Assembly: GCA_026874595.1 (NCBI GenBank)
Contig: CM049308.1
Coordinates: forward strand, 34,154,027-34,218,026
DNA length: 64,000 nucleotides
Source: Sipunculus nudus
Taxonomy: Eukaryota > Annelida > Sipuncula > Golfingiida > Sipunculidae
Reading direction: 5' to 3'
Shown: positions 43,795 to 55,976 of the stretch, piece after piece
Layout of the letters: each line of letters begins with the position of its first letter
Position numbering within the stretch: position 1 is the first letter of the stretch
Notes under the pieces: generated by a model
The model's input: only the letters and a program-made list of their open reading frames with translations
Databases searched by the model: none
What the model was told of the DNA's origin: nothing
Program-made: the position numbers and the translations under genes

Positions 43795-44141
43795 TCAGTT
43801 CCGGTAAAAGAGGTCAGTTTCGGTAAAAAGTCGAACTGGGTTCACCTCAAAGTCGCCGTCCTCGAAGGGCTCAGAACAGATCACGGAATGCTCCGTGTTG
43901 GCCCTCCAGTCCCGTCTCTTCGTGGCAACAAACCGGTTCCACTGCTTATTGAGATGTGATTCTGATGGAAGGCCATGCAGAGAAACACCATCTTTATGTG
44001 TGGATTTGCACCCAACACAACACACCGTGTGCCTATCTTGTGGCCTTGATAACCACGTACGACACGGATGAATCGGAGAAGTCCGCGACTTCTCCAGCTG
44101 AAGTCACACTCACGGAAATTGCCGAGCGAAATTGTTCATGA
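43795..44141 (-). pseudogene. THAP-domain relic, copy 2
   Basis: The minus-strand frame 44025-43795 begins 'MCCVGCKSTHKDGVSLHGLP', continues 'SESHLNKQWNRFVATKRRDW' and 'RANTEHSVICSEPFEDGDF'. This is the THAP C2CH pattern with the final His replaced by Pro (C-S-E-P instead of C-S-E-H), which should abolish zinc binding. Copy 1 at 21.3 kb keeps the His but has a stop and a frameshift. About 90 bp upstream of the domain, ending near 44220, is shared between the copies. No transposase body follows. Confidence 0.7.
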
Positions 44142-44224
44142 CGATAACCCGAATAGAGCCTATTTTCCCTGGTATTTTTCGATTCTGTAAAATATATGGC
44201 GCTGTATATTGAGTCATTCCTTCG

Positions 44225-45090
44225 ATGTTATATTTATTTGGTGATAAACTTTTTATATTCGAATACGTTTTATACCGTTTTGCTATAACTTTAAAAGTTA
44301 TTGAGGAATATAATGGTGAAACATATACGGTGATATCCTCTTTCTTGTTATATGTGGAAGACGATTTTTTTTTTTTTGCAAAGGCTGGTATTCTACCTGA
44401 AATATGGCAAAAGTACCCAGCAGTACTGAACTACATAGAAGGGAACTTTTGGGCAGGGTGCCATGTTGGCCTAGCATGGTAGACAAATCGTTCACAAGGA
44501 CCGCGAAACCAACAATCTGACAGAAAGATGAATTGCTTTATCAAGGGCATTGAGTGTCATAATATAAATTAATATTGTTCATAACATGCAAATCTGAAGC
44601 ATTTTGCTATATTATTTATATTGAAATTTATTTTTCAAGTTAAACTACTTAGTTTTTTTTTTTTAATCCATATCTTTCAACCCAGATTTTACTAAAACTC
44701 TCTATCGGATATAGAACCAGAAAACAACATTGATGCAAACCTAACTGAACCTCTTGGATCAACAGAAACAAGTTGGTTTTAAGTGTATTTGTTAATTCTT
44801 AATCAGAATGAGATTTTTTTACTGTGAAACCAATGATGAAGAGTTTTGAATTTTCAACTCTGTACAACTTCAGAAACATTTGCTGAACACCCTAAGGCAT
44901 CTGACTTGAAATAACCTGTCTAGGGGACCAGATTGGTACCTCCCCAAACTTTAAAACATGTTATTTACCCAAGTTTTAAATATGTTACCAGTTAACTGTG
45001 AAGATATCCCAAATCTTGATGCTATGCCCTTCATGTCAAAGTTATTCCTAAGCTTGCACGTGGTAGGAAAAAACTGATTCAGGTAACTTC
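44225..45090. other. No gene recognised
   Basis: AT-rich spacer with poly-T runs near 44365 and 44655. No coding signal. Confidence 0.4.
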
Positions 45091-45098
45091 TTCTAATG

Positions 45099-45440
45099 CT
45101 ATGACACCTTTACACGGTTTGACACGATTCGTCCATGTTCCAGATACGATTGTCCTTGAAAGCGGATAATCCAGAGCTTCTTTGCAAGTGCAACTACCTC
45201 AACACCTTTATTGCCATCCAAGAGTCGTTGTATACACTGCAAAACCATGACATCCAAATCTTCAAATGTTACAAACTGGCTTTCATTCATACTTTGAAGC
45301 AGGGCCATACCATCGATGATGTAGGCTGTGCTAGGTCCTGCTGGCAAGTTATGTACCTCTGCACACGAAGCCTCCAGCTTTTTCGCCAAGGCTGATTTCC
45401 TCATTGTCCCATCATCATGGGAAAGGGACGGAGGAATGTC
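45099..45440 (-). pseudogene. Exon fragment of an uncharacterised metazoan family
   Basis: The minus-strand frame reads 'DIPPSLSHDDGTMRKSALAK', 'AYIIDGMALLQSMNESQFV', 'TFEDLDVMVLQCIQRLLDG' and then 'GVEVVALA'. I associate the order 'P.sL...DG.mrks.Ks.L...LE', 'iIDGMal.q', 'tF.dla', 'v.vVfDrYd' with uncharacterised, often multi-copy invertebrate proteins. The expected 'VFDRYD' is lost; an adjacent frame gives 'EALDYPLS', so there is a frameshift near 45200. No catalytic residues can be argued. The family call rests on memory and is tentative. Confidence 0.4.
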
Positions 45441-45619
45441 ATACCATTGTTATAATTGTTTTTAGAATATATTGAGAATTTAAGTAATAGATATGCTAAT
45501 CCAATTTTTTTGTCTCACCAATGTATATTTTTTTTTTCTCATCTACCTACAACTAACTTTTACATGTCCCTTTCACCTCCTGGATCCTGAGCCGATCACA
45601 GCTAAAATTAAGAAAATTT

Positions 45620-45795
45620 GACTGGAAAAAGAGGGACACCTATAGTCTGCTGGTTTTGAAAGACGATGCACTAGGAGAAAAGAGCATCGAAATGGTGTGC
45701 AATGAAGGACTAATTGTAGAAACCTTTTGGAACCTCAGAGGACGATCAACTGCTCGATCGTATGTCCACAGGTCGCATACAAATGCATCTACAAA
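45620..45795 (+). CDS. Duplicated exon-like block, copy 2
   Basis: An uninterrupted frame: 'KKRDTYSLLVLKDDALGEKS', 'IEMVCNEGLIVETFWNLRGR', 'STARSYVHRSHTNAS', ending at a donor-like 'acaaa/gtaaat'. Copy 1 (7534-7695) has two stops and a donor at the homologous base. R1 copy C begins about 10 bp downstream of the donor. A related upstream segment (45440-45560) is shared with 49850-49975. Family unknown. Confidence 0.45.
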
Positions 45796-45804
45796 GTAAA
45801 TGTG

Positions 45805-47250
45805 TTTTTAGCGAACCTGTGAGCTTATGCGATGGTGCGGCGTCGTCCGTCGTGTGTCGTGCGTCGTACGTCGTGCGTCGTCTGTACGTTAACCATAGCT
45901 ATCTCAAAAACGGCAGGAGCTAGCATCACCAAATATTTTGCAAATAATCAGTCATCCAAAAAACTAAATCGGATTTTGTTTATTTTTTTCTAACTGCATT
46001 TTCTTAGATTTTATAGGGAAAAAGCTAAAAAAGCTTTAAAAATCTTCTTCTCCGAAACTGTCCAGCCAAATTGTTCAATATTTCACAGAAATGATCCTTG
46101 GAACAATCTTTCTCAAATTTGTTCGAATGGTTCCAGTTCAGAGATTTTTGGCCGAGTTACAGGAGGTTGAATTTTGTTACCTGTGCAAAAAAGCATATTA
46201 AAATTTAAATCTCAGAAACGGCTGGTGCTGTCATCACCAAATTTTATGCCAATGTTGGTCACATAGGTCATATCTGAAATTGAGGTATTGGTGGCGCCAC
46301 CTGCATCGGCCTTTTTTGTACGGGGTCATCAGTGCCTGTATCACACTGAGGGCTACAAAAAACTTCTTCTCTGAAACCATATGGCCAAAATGTTTAAAAT
46401 CGCACAGAAATGATCCTAGGGAAGTGCTTTCTGAAGTTTGTTCAAATGGTCACTTTTCAGTGACTTTTGGCTAAGTTATGGGAAGCTGAATTTAGTCATA
46501 TGCCATAACAGCCCACATTAGCTAAGTGGCTACAAAGATCTTCTTCTCAAAAACCACAGGGCCAAATTCTTAAATCTCACGTATTAATTATCCTCAGATG
46601 TTGATAATTCAAGGTTGTTCAAATGGTTTTGGTTCAGTGCTTTTTGGCTGAGTTACGGGAAGCTGAACTTAGCCAGTTTGCTGTATCTTCCTATATGAGT
46701 TATAAACCTGCAAAACGTTTTTCAACTGATGCCACTGAAGCCAGTTTGTTAAATATTTTACAAAAATAATCCCTACAATTATTCTTATAATAAATGTCAT
46801 TAATGGTTCCACATGAATGATTTTTGGCTGAATAATGGAGCTTGAATTGAGTCATTTTACCATATATGTTAGCTGTGTGATGCTGTTACATCTAGCCTGA
46901 CACCAGTTTATCAGCATCTATTACATCATGGCACTAGACATTTAGATTTCAGGTTATCTTTGGTTAATATTGACAAGAAAATTTTTTTAAAAGCTTTCAA
47001 AAAATTTAGTTTTATGATTTAAGTTATTCATCATACCAGGCAATGTTACAATCATGGATATTGAGCTCTCTGTGGCTATATAAAGACAACTGTACGTGGA
47101 TTATAAATTATTGGTATCCCCACTCAACTTAATTAAAAAATTTGCCATCAATGAGATATATCTGTATTTTAATTTTTGCATTCAGTATGTATCCATAATA
47201 ATTTTACATATATTCCTGATTTCTTTCTTATAAAAAGTCGGCTGAAAAGC
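45805..47250 (+). repeat. R1 dispersed repeat, copy C (uninterrupted)
   Basis: The most complete R1 copy: start motif, an expanded cgtcgt/gcgtcgt block (45838-45885), the cggcagg, ggcgccacc and ccatatggcc modules, and the 3' part 'ctatataaagacaactgtac'. It continues through the junction that the LINE interrupted in copy B. It provides the empty-site reference. Confidence 0.9.
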
Positions 47251-47429
47251 ATTTTGTATTGGGAAAATAAATTTCAAAGTTTTTACAAGAAGGGACCACT
47301 TTTGTGTACAGATGGCAGCACTTGGTTTACCATTGGCAGATTGCCAGTGCCTTGATGTTGGTCATTAGCCAAGATGATGTAAACTCTATAAATAGTTTTG
47401 GCACAGTGCCAGGATTGGAAAAAGTGCAG

Positions 47430-47612
47430 CCAAGTATAGGTCAAGAATTCACTCAGTGCAGTAGCTGCATTCTATTTATAGCTTTTGCAGACTGCCAACT
47501 GTGTCAGTTATGCAACAGGTCAAGAGTTCACTCAGTGCAGCTAGGTACCGGTCAAAAGTTTACTCAGTCTAGCCAGGTGCAGGTCAAGGGTTCACTCAGT
47601 GCAGTAGCTTGA
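47430..47612. repeat. Degenerate minisatellite 'gtcaagagttcactcagtgcag'
   Basis: Four imperfect units of 'aggtcaag-gttcactcagtg' with spacers of about 30-70 bp, lying within a 102-codon frame that is probably a repeat artefact. Confidence 0.6.
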
Positions 47613-47879
47613 GGCAGCAATTTGTCACAGGTCACTCGGGGAGAACTGCCTTACTCACCTAAGCCTTGTCAGCCCAGTGCATCAAACTCTGGGGAAGTTT
47701 GATGTATTGGATTGATATTTTTATCTGTCTATGCGTCTTTGATGGTATTCTCATTAACAAGAAAGGTGGTGCCACCTACATTGACTTTTGCAGTGTATGC
47801 GCCTGCTTATTTCTACAGAGGAATTTTATACATCAGCTTGAAATTGGGCTTGAAATTTATACATATCGGGTAGCTTTAT

Positions 47880-49390
47880 AGTGTACAAAACTGGTGGCGC
47901 CACCTACAGTAATTTTTGCACAGTGTATGTCCCTGCTTATTTCATAGGAGGGGTTTGTTTGACATACTGGTGGTGCCAGCTACAATCATTGTATCCGCCA
48001 AAACAGAGTTTTGCGGATACTATATGTTTTCAGTCGGACGCTGATGCTGCCGCCATCGCGTATAGGTTTCCGGAGAACTCCTCCATAACCACTGGGCAGA
48101 ATTTTTTAAAATTCCGAATTATGATCGATCACATGTGAACTGCTGCGCCCTCATTTTTGGTTGACCTCTGACCTTTCCTCTCTGCCCAGCGTCCATTTGT
48201 GTGTCTGTTTCCACACATAAACCCACATATCTCGGGAACCGTTTGACCCATAAGGCTAATGATTTTGCACAAATGTAGCCCTTGGAAAGCTTTATAACAT
48301 ACACTAAAAATGGTGGCGCCACCTGCAACCATTTTTGCACAGCGTCCATCTGTTCATCAGCTTTGGGATAAAAACACTCATATCTCTGCATTGGTTGGAC
48401 TTATCCACCTGAAATGTTGCATGTGTATACATTCTGGACAGCTTTCTTGATTTTATGACAGGTGGCGCCACCTACATTCACGTTTAAGCTGCAGACATCC
48501 AAGCTCATATCTCGGGAACCATTTGACCAGTTGGGCCAAAATTTTGCATGTGTATAGATCTCCCATAGCTCTTTATCATATCCAAACTGGTGGTGCCACC
48601 TGCCACAATTTTTGCACAGCGTCCATCTGTTCATCTGCCTTGGGTTAAAATCACTCATATCTCGGCAGTGGTTTGACTTATCCACCTGATATTTTGCAGG
48701 TTTATACATCCTTGACAGCTTTCTTGATTTTATGACAGGTGGCGCCACCTACATTCACGTTTAAGCTGCAGACATCCAAGCTCATATCTCGGGAACCGTT
48801 TGACCAGTTGGACCAAAATTTTGCATATGTATAGATCTTCCATAGCTCTTTATCAAATGCAAAACTGGTGGTGCCACCTGCCAATATTTTTGCACAGCGT
48901 CAATCTGTTCATCCTTGGGATAAAATCACTCATATCTCGGCAGTGGTTTGACATACTCCTCTGAAATTTTGCATGTGTATAGATCTCACATAGCTCTTAA
49001 TCATACAGAAAATTGGTGGTGCAATCTGCCACCATTTTTGCACAGCGTCCGTCTGTTTGTCTGCCATGGGCTAAAATCACTCATATCTCAGTAGTGGTTT
49101 GACTTATCCACCTGAAATTTTGCATGTTTATACATCTTGGATAGCTTTCTGGATTTTTTGGCAGGTGGTGCCACCTACATTTATGTATATGCTGCAGACA
49201 TTCAGGCTTATATTTCAGGACTGGTTTGACTTATTCCCATGAAATTTTGCATGTGTATATATATAGATCTCATATCTCTGCATTGGTTGGACTTATCCAC
49301 CTGAAATTTTGCATGTGTATACATCCTGCACAGCTTTCTTGATATTATGACAGGTGGTGCCACCTACATACACATTTCGGCTGCAGACAT
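47880..49390. repeat. R2 satellite array
   Basis: Dimer landmarks at about 48313, 48590 and 48866 (spacing 276-277 bp), with 'caggtggcgccacctacatt' near 48463 and 48738 as the alternate half. Units on the right lose the palindrome (TGGTGCCACC). Same family as 4470-5925 and 29539-29945. Confidence 0.85.
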
Positions 49391-49980
49391 CAAGGCTATT
49401 ATGCAACACACCTCACTCTTTTTCCCCTTGCCACTCAATCTATTCCTCACTTCACCTTTCCCACTCTGATTTTTGCAGATACAGGTAGATGCTTGTTGAC
49501 TACCCATATTCCAGTTTTTGTGTTGTGTGCACCCATGCCAGAATTGCAGCAGTGATGTATGTTTAATTGTTTCTTGTTCTAAGTGTTTAGTACTTGCATT
49601 GTTCATATACATGTTACACAAGTTCTTGAAAAGTAATGGTCCAGCATTGAAGCATTATACCTGGTGTAATCTCATTGCACAGGTTCGCATTAGGCCTGTA
49701 GGCCTTGTTTTTCTAGTATATTAATTTCTATCATTTGATTCTTGAGGAGTAAAGTGGCTGAATATTAAATTCATCAACCATATTTTTAATTATTTAACAT
49801 TTATGCTCCAAATAAGATAGCAAGATAAATATTGACAGCTCACTTTACTAGAAATTTCATACAATTCTTACAATTGTTTTCAGAATATATTGCGATTTCA
49901 AGAATGAGTTATGCTTATACAATGTTTTTTCTCTCACCAATCTACATTGTGTTTATTCTCACCTACCTGTGTGCAATGAA
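49391..49980. other. Short dispersed segments
   Basis: 'tgtgtgcacccatgccagaa' with 'ttgcagcagtgatgt' (about 49525-49560) recurs at 52418-52455. 49850-49975 resembles 45440-45560. No gene identified. Confidence 0.45.
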
Positions 49981-49984
49981 GAAC

Positions 49985-50058
49985 TACTTGTCAGAACCTC
50001 GGAGGACGATCAACTGCTCGAACGTATGTGCAAACGTTGCATACAAGTGCATGTGCTA
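49985..50058 (+). pseudogene. Duplicated exon-like block, copy 3 (partial)
   Basis: 'cagaacctcggaggacgatc' and 'aactgctcgaacgtatgtgc' match the 3' half of the exon-like block at 45720-45790. The 5' half is missing and the donor position reads 'gtgctaa', not a splice site. Confidence 0.5.
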
Positions 50059-50309
50059 AATTATATTTTTGTACATTTTTTTAATCATTTGGTTCTTGAA
50101 AAGTAAAATGCCTAATATTAAATTTATCAGCCATTTATGCTCAAAAACAAGATAGCAGAACAAATTACATTTTACAAACATCTCTTTAGTTAACATGATA
50201 CATGGATTACCAGTATGGAATAATACTAGAAGATTATCGTAATATAAAACTCAGTGCTGATTTAGATGAAAAAGGAGGTACTGGAGGGGTCTAAATTCAA
50301 GTTATATAA

Positions 50310-50625
50310 AGCAGCTGGAAAAAATTGATTATTTTGGCCTTGTTAATATACAATTATCCCTCTGAATTTGGGGAAGATGCAGTATGTAGTTGTTGAGTTA
50401 TGCCGCGCAAAAGATAATCTACGATTAGGCTGTTGCGGCGATATTGTAATTCCGACAGGTTTGTAATTCGCAGGTCTGAAGCTCTTATAGGTACCAATCA
50501 TCCCTGTGAAATTGGGAAAGTTGCAGGAAGTTGTTGTTGAATTATCGCACGCGAAAGAAAGTGTTACTGACGGAAGGACGGATGGACACGGTGATTAATA
50601 TAGGGCACCGTTTAAACTAGATACA
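50310..50625. repeat. Dispersed repeat ending in 'gacggaaggacgga'
   Basis: A two-part internal duplication: 'aattatccctctgaatttgg...gttgttgagttatgccgcgc' and 'accaatcatccctgtgaaat...gttgttgaattatcgcacgc', spaced about 165 bp, ending 'gacggaaggacggatggac'. It separates LINE-like scraps on either side, so it probably inserted into the relic. Confidence 0.5.
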
Positions 50626-50639
50626 TTGAGTGATCTTGA

Positions 50640-51340
50640 TTCAGAAAATTTAGTGAGGAAAATTACATAAGAAGAAAGCTCCAATGCTTTAAAACGTTTC
50701 TAGCCAACAAAAGTCTTGTAAAGATGGGTTAACAGTTGAAATATTAAACATTTGGTCTCTCTACGACAGTTTTATGATAAACTCAGGGGGGAATTCTCTG
50801 GCTCTGAAAAACAAACAGTTATCATTTTAAAGGAAATAGAACTTTATTTTTTTTAAATTTCAGGTCATGTCACTTTTGAATGTAGATTATACACTTTTAT
50901 CAAAAACTTTACCGTTAAAATAAATAAAAATAAGGTTAAAAAGTGGAAAAAAATAAAGGAACATCAAATAAAATATATTGAGGGGAGGTATATTCGGGAA
51001 AATATTAGAATAGTTTAAGATATATAAAATTTTAGCGAAAAAAAAGTAAAATAAAATTCCTGGGCTGATTTTAAGTATCGACCTTGAGAAAGCGTTCGAT
51101 TCCTTTAGTACTGAAAAAATCTATTTCCTCAATCATTTATTGAATAGATACACATACTTTATAATAAAAGTCAGAGTTACACTACAAATTATGGAAACAC
51201 TTCGGTTTTAATTAATTTGCATAGACAGGTTTGACAAGGAGATCCCTTGTCTCCATATTTATTTATACTTGCGGCTAAAATTATGGCCGAATTTGTTGCA
51301 CTTACCACGGAATGTATTGAGTTTAGGACCACTATGGACC
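50640..51340 (+). pseudogene. L1/Tx1-type LINE reverse transcriptase relic
   Basis: Frames across many stops give 'LRQFYDKLRGEFSGSEKQTV' near 50770-50830, 'LSIDLEKAFDSF' near 51070-51110 (RT motif A) and 'QGDPLSPYLFILAAKIMAE' at 51235-51290 (motif B). The YADD motif is not recognisable downstream. The same blocks are intact in ORF2 at 32682-36446, but this copy is far more diverged. Confidence 0.65.
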
Positions 51341-52836
51341 AATTCACTGTTTTATTTTGAAGTTCAGCAACAGATACCTATTTGAATATTTATTATTAAA
51401 ATAACTGCCAAAAGAATCTGAAGCTGAAATAAACTAATACGGGCCAGCAAGTCATGATACAATTTTAACAGAACGCTCTTTCATAGGGGCCAGCAAGTCA
51501 TGATGCAATCATGACAGGACGCTCTTTCAAAAACTCCGGTCACAATATTGTTGTGTATGATAGTAGTATATGACATCAGCGGCTTATATTGTTTTATTCG
51601 CTAAATAACTGAAGAAACAAAATGTTATATAAAATGTGTGATGGTAACCCTTGGGTCGACAACTGCTTCCGCATTTTCAGATGTCATGACGGACGGAGTG
51701 ACAAGATTCACTGCTGTATAAATACACACCAATCAATCGTTACACAACTCAACAGAATGTCACTTTTTGTCTTACCACGGGGAGGGGAAAAATGACAGTT
51801 CAACAAGCAGATGCAAAAGTACTGAAAGAATTTAATCGAACCTTACAGCTTGCACTGCCACATCGTTTTCAGATAATTTAAATTCAATGATAGCCGCGCG
51901 CGCCAGTTAAAGGAACTATGAACAGCTACAGATGTTACTCTGGATACATAATGATTGCAACTTTTGCAACAATTCTAATATTTAAACTTATATTATCAGT
52001 TTTTTTATTAAAAATTTATTAAACTTGTTAATAAAAAAAAATTCAGATAACTTTTAATGAAAATAAAAGGAAATGCTAAAAAATAGGCTTATATATAAAC
52101 TTAAATGCATTATTCCCTTGAAAGTGAAATAAAGGTATTAGTCCATTCTGTCAACTTGCCTGTCCATCTGTAAATTTCATATACACCACAGTATCTCAAA
52201 ACTTTTACTATTTCCTTCATGACAGTCTTGTCAGAGTATTAGTTTGCAATCATATTTTTAGAAATTTACTATAACCAAGTAGGAGGGCCTCTTTCCTCTT
52301 AGCTTCTCATATTCTTATATAAATGAAAAACATTACAATAGAATAATTTGCATATTTTGCATTTGTAAAAATTTCAAACTTCAGCTGAGCGCCGTGACCA
52401 ATGGGTCCCCTGTTGTGATGTGTGCACCCATTCCAGAATTGCAGCAGTGATGTTTGTGTTTTCCCATATTCCCTCACATGAGTCCACATATTTATTCATA
52501 TCACACAAGGTAAGGCTTGTTACACGTTTTTATGCTCTATTGATTTCATAGCAATTCACACTGTAATTAGTACATTAGTTTTTTTTTCATTGGCTGCTGG
52601 TTATAATCATTAAATTTTCAGGGTGTCATCTCAACAGGGTCATTTTTCGTTAGTTTTCCGACTGTCATACCGGGTATATCAAACAAAATGATATAATATA
52701 TATTGCATATTCTAGATTTTTTTTTCAAAATTAAGCTAAATAACATGACCCGTAGCTCCCTTGTTTATATTTAACCATTAACTGGACCACCTCTGTTTCA
52801 TTACGTATTTTTGCCTTATTATATTCCATTCATATG
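51341..52836. other. No gene recognised; small tandem duplication
   Basis: 'gggccagcaagtcatgat' with a following 'caat..' occurs at about 51443 and 51487 (period ~43 bp). The rest is AT-rich. Confidence 0.45.
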
Positions 52837-53040
52837 CAGGGGCGGATCCAGGATTTAGGAAAAGGGGGGGGGGGGTCTAACCCAGGAGGACTAATGAAAA
52901 TCCTAAAAAAAAGGTCATCATGTCTGGAAAAGGGGGGGTCCAGGCCGCAAAATTACGTCTAAAACCTCTTAAAAAAGGTTGCTTCGGGTGAAAAAGAGGG
53001 GGTCCGGACCCCCTGGACCCCCCCCCTGGATCCGCTTCTG
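52837..53040. mobile_element. Short inverted-repeat element (MITE-like), 204 bp
   Basis: Ends 'caggggcggatccaggattt' and 'cccccctggatccgcttctg' are inverted copies (CAG-GGCGGATCCAGG type). They are flanked by a 5 bp direct repeat 'atatg' (52832-52836 and 53041-53045). The interior holds G- and C-runs that could pair. There is no coding capacity, so it would depend on a transposase elsewhere. Confidence 0.65.
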
Positions 53041-53149
53041 ATATGTCAGATATGTTATGTAGTTACGGGTGTACATTACTGGTGTTGTGCTGCGATCATG
53101 ACCTCACATGCATCTTTTATTTCAAGGCATAGATAATTATCCAAGATGA

Positions 53150-53640
53150 AAGGAATGCTTGGAAGACTGGCGCTAGCATCGCACATCCTATCCCGAGCGT
53201 CTGGATTGGCAAAGACCAATAGACTTACAGTTACTGAGTCCACGGAAAACAACTCTCAGGTGGTGAGACAACAGTAAGGCAAGATGTATGCTCGCTTCCT
53301 GATGCTACTCCAATTTAGGCAACTCCACGACAAGAGGAACCTTGTCCAGGAACCTCTCATGGGGATGAGGAGGGCTCATCAACCCCACCTATGACCGATC
53401 ATGATGGGAGTCAGGACACTTGCCTTTCCAAGAGTATCCGGAGCTGCCAAATCCATACATAGAACTGTCCAAACAGCGCTAGAAATGGCCCAGCCACTGC
53501 CTACTGGATATAAGGACACTTTGAGCTAAACCAATTGAGGCCCACGGTCATTGATGCAACCAGCGTGAGATATGCCATTCATGATGATACCTACTTTGTG
53601 GATTCCAATTTTGCCTTGCTTGAAGATGAGAAATAACCTA
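53150..53640 (+). pseudogene. GC-richer coding-like block, unidentified
   Basis: Base composition is distinctly higher in GC than its neighbours. Frames give 'MKGMLGRLALASHILSRASG', 'LVQEPLMGMRRAHQPHL' and 'VSGAAKSIHRTVQTALEMAQ', each broken by stops. It looks like a decayed coding segment, perhaps of a mobile element. No family recognised. Confidence 0.3.
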
Positions 53641-54336
53641 CATATATTGAAAATCTAATAAATCTTTGTTGACCTTAGAGAGCCATGACCAATGGGTTGC
53701 CATATTTTACAAAGATCTTATATATTACAGTGGTTTGTGATAATGTGTATGTATTTTTCTAATAACTTCATATAAAAATGTTTGTTTGCTCTAGTTCTTT
53801 GTTTGCTCCTAAAGTGTGTTTAGTTCTATTCTGATATTTTTGTAGCTTCGATGACTGTCGGTTGAGAGTCATGACCAGTTGGTCCATTTATTTGATAAAG
53901 AACGTGTATATGATATGCAAATGTTCTCTTTGTACAGCGGTCACACAGACAAAGAATCAATAGAACATCCCATCGGAAATCTAAGTAACTTTTATTGCGG
54001 ATATTTCTTTTATTCAAACTCTCATAATGATCCTGAAATGTTTTATATATATCCCAGATGGTTAAGTGGGAAATAAAACCCACATATCTTGAAAATCTAA
54101 TAAATCTTTGTTGAGAGCAATGGGTCGCTTAATTTTATAAAGATCTAACACATTTTTATAAACCATTATAATATATATGTAATTTTCTAATAACTTCATA
54201 TACAAATTTTTTGCCTGCTCCTTAGAATGTTTTTGGTTCCATTCTGATATTTTTGTAGCTTCGAGGACTGTCGGTTGAAAGTCATGACCAATTGGTCCAA
54301 TAATTTGATAAAGATCGTGTATGAAATGCAAATGAA
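53638..54336. repeat. Direct duplication of a ~270 bp segment
   Basis: 53640-53920 and 54078-54336 share 'ttgaaaatctaataaatctt', 'ttttctaataacttcatata' and 'attctgatatttttgtagct' in the same order and orientation, with about 160 bp between. Divergence is substantial, so the duplication is old. Confidence 0.75.
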
Positions 54337-54339
54337 AAC

Positions 54340-55042
54340 GGAAATTCTAGTTTATAGTTTATTTGAATTTGAATTTTTAGTTAATTTGAGCTTAAACCTG
54401 GTATTTAAAGTCGGGATTATTTTTTTTGTAATATTCTGATATAAGTTCACCCATGTGCACAATTTTTATATAATATGTGACTGAGTTTGCCTTTCCACTT
54501 GACTCAAGAGTTGGGCTCGGCCTGACTTCTGGAGTCCTCTGTAAGCCCAAAACTGAGTCCAGGACCCTCGAGTCCAAGTCGGAGTCCCTTTACAGAGTTT
54601 TTTTATGTTATTAGCTATGTGCCTTCAGAACGAACTGCCTTTCACGAGGCTGAACAGAGCGAGCCACAAAAGTTCATAAGTGATATCCTGTTCATGAAAT
54701 ACGGAAATTAACGACTGATCAGTTTTTTGTGGCCTAAAACATTCTAAACTGTATTTCTGTTTGTCAGATGAAAACAAAAATGGAAAATTACAGCATGTTA
54801 GCTGTTAAGTGCTGTTGCTGTTACGCATCATGTTTAATATGAACAGCTACAAAAAAAAAAGGAAAATTTTGAAACTTCAATTGTGGTTGGTGCAAACAGG
54901 TGCTAAAAGCAAGTTGCTTTTAAAAATCACAATGTAATTTTTATCATTATTATATTTTCATTTCTTTTTCCTTCTGCCATTGTTTCATGCTGGCCAGTAT
55001 GGATATGAAAAATGCATTTGCTTTTGTATAAAGCTGTTTTAG
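54340..55042. other. No gene recognised
   Basis: AT-rich spacer. 'cttgactcaagagttgggctcg' and 'ccaggaccctcgagtcc' near 54500-54580 are loosely inverted. Ends in the pyrimidine-rich 'gctgttttag' ahead of the next block. Confidence 0.35.
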
Positions 55043-55249
55043 GAATATCAGAGGATGAGGATGAGGGCACTCTCAAACATCACATCAGTGTAATGAAAGC
55101 TGAGGCCAAGAAAGAAAAACCAGATGGACCACGTGTACAGTGCAAGTTGTTGAAGACAGCAAAACACAGAGTTAGCTTAATGTATAGCCAGAATACAACC
55201 TGTGGATCAATTCCTGACCCAGTATCCTATACTGCGGAAAAGAAACTAT
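55043..55249 (+). CDS. Possible internal exon, unknown protein
   Basis: Acceptor-like 'aaagctgttttag' and a consensus donor 'ctat/gtaagt' bound an open block of 207 bases: 'GISEDEDEGTLKHHISVMKA', 'EAKKEKPDGPRVQCKLLKTA', 'KHRVSLMYSQNTT'. It is acidic then basic, predicted helical, with no recognised domain. A second open block at 55719-55900 ('NTSRKMEKVLEIVPELVRYS', 'QNKCGKFNVYYNKYTN') also follows an acceptor-like 'taattgtag'. The two do not join in phase, so they may not be adjacent exons. Confidence 0.35.
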
Positions 55250-55976
55250 GTAAGTCTTTTTAATTTTTGGAGGGATATTAGGGGTGCCAGAGATTTTTTT
55301 TAGTAAATATTATTGGCAGATGGCAAACATAACAGATGTATTTCTTTTTCCATGTTCAAGACCAAACCCAATTCCTGTAAATTGCTGAAGACCAACTAAA
55401 AAAAATACTGTAATAATTTGAACTGGTTTATAGTGTTTTTACACTATGGAAATGATTAGAACACTCTTTTGACTTCTATACATTAAACCAGTTTAATTAA
55501 GTAGCCATAAAATGTAAAATCTGAACAGGATAAAGGTATGTATATATGCATTATGGTATCCATTTCAGAGAAAATAATACAGCTTCATTCACAGTGTATA
55601 GCTAGGAAACTTAGTGAAAATTTCATTTCATTTTCAAAAATTAAAAGGTCCAAAATTAAAAGCAATGGACACTGGTTTTCAGTATTCTGCAAATATCTTG
55701 TTCTCTAATTAATTGTAGCTGGTAGGAGAACTGATGGCGAACCACAACATGAATACCAGTCGAAAAATGGAAAAGGTCCTGGAAATTGTTCCAGAACTTG
55801 TGAGATATTCCCAAAACAAATGTGGGAAGTTTAATGTGTATTATAATAAATACACAAATACTGTGGAGGAGATTACGGATGAGGGGGGAAAATCAGGCAA
55901 GTATTATGCACACAAGATTTCAGCTCAACTGAGTCATAGTCATCTGTCTTTGCATGTCATCCTTCAGTTTGGCTGA

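Noticed and set aside
46110-46140. 'gttcgaatggttcc' in R1, similar to a tRNA-type B box
   Set aside because: It does not fit the consensus at the first position and no A box or tRNA fold is present at the right distance.
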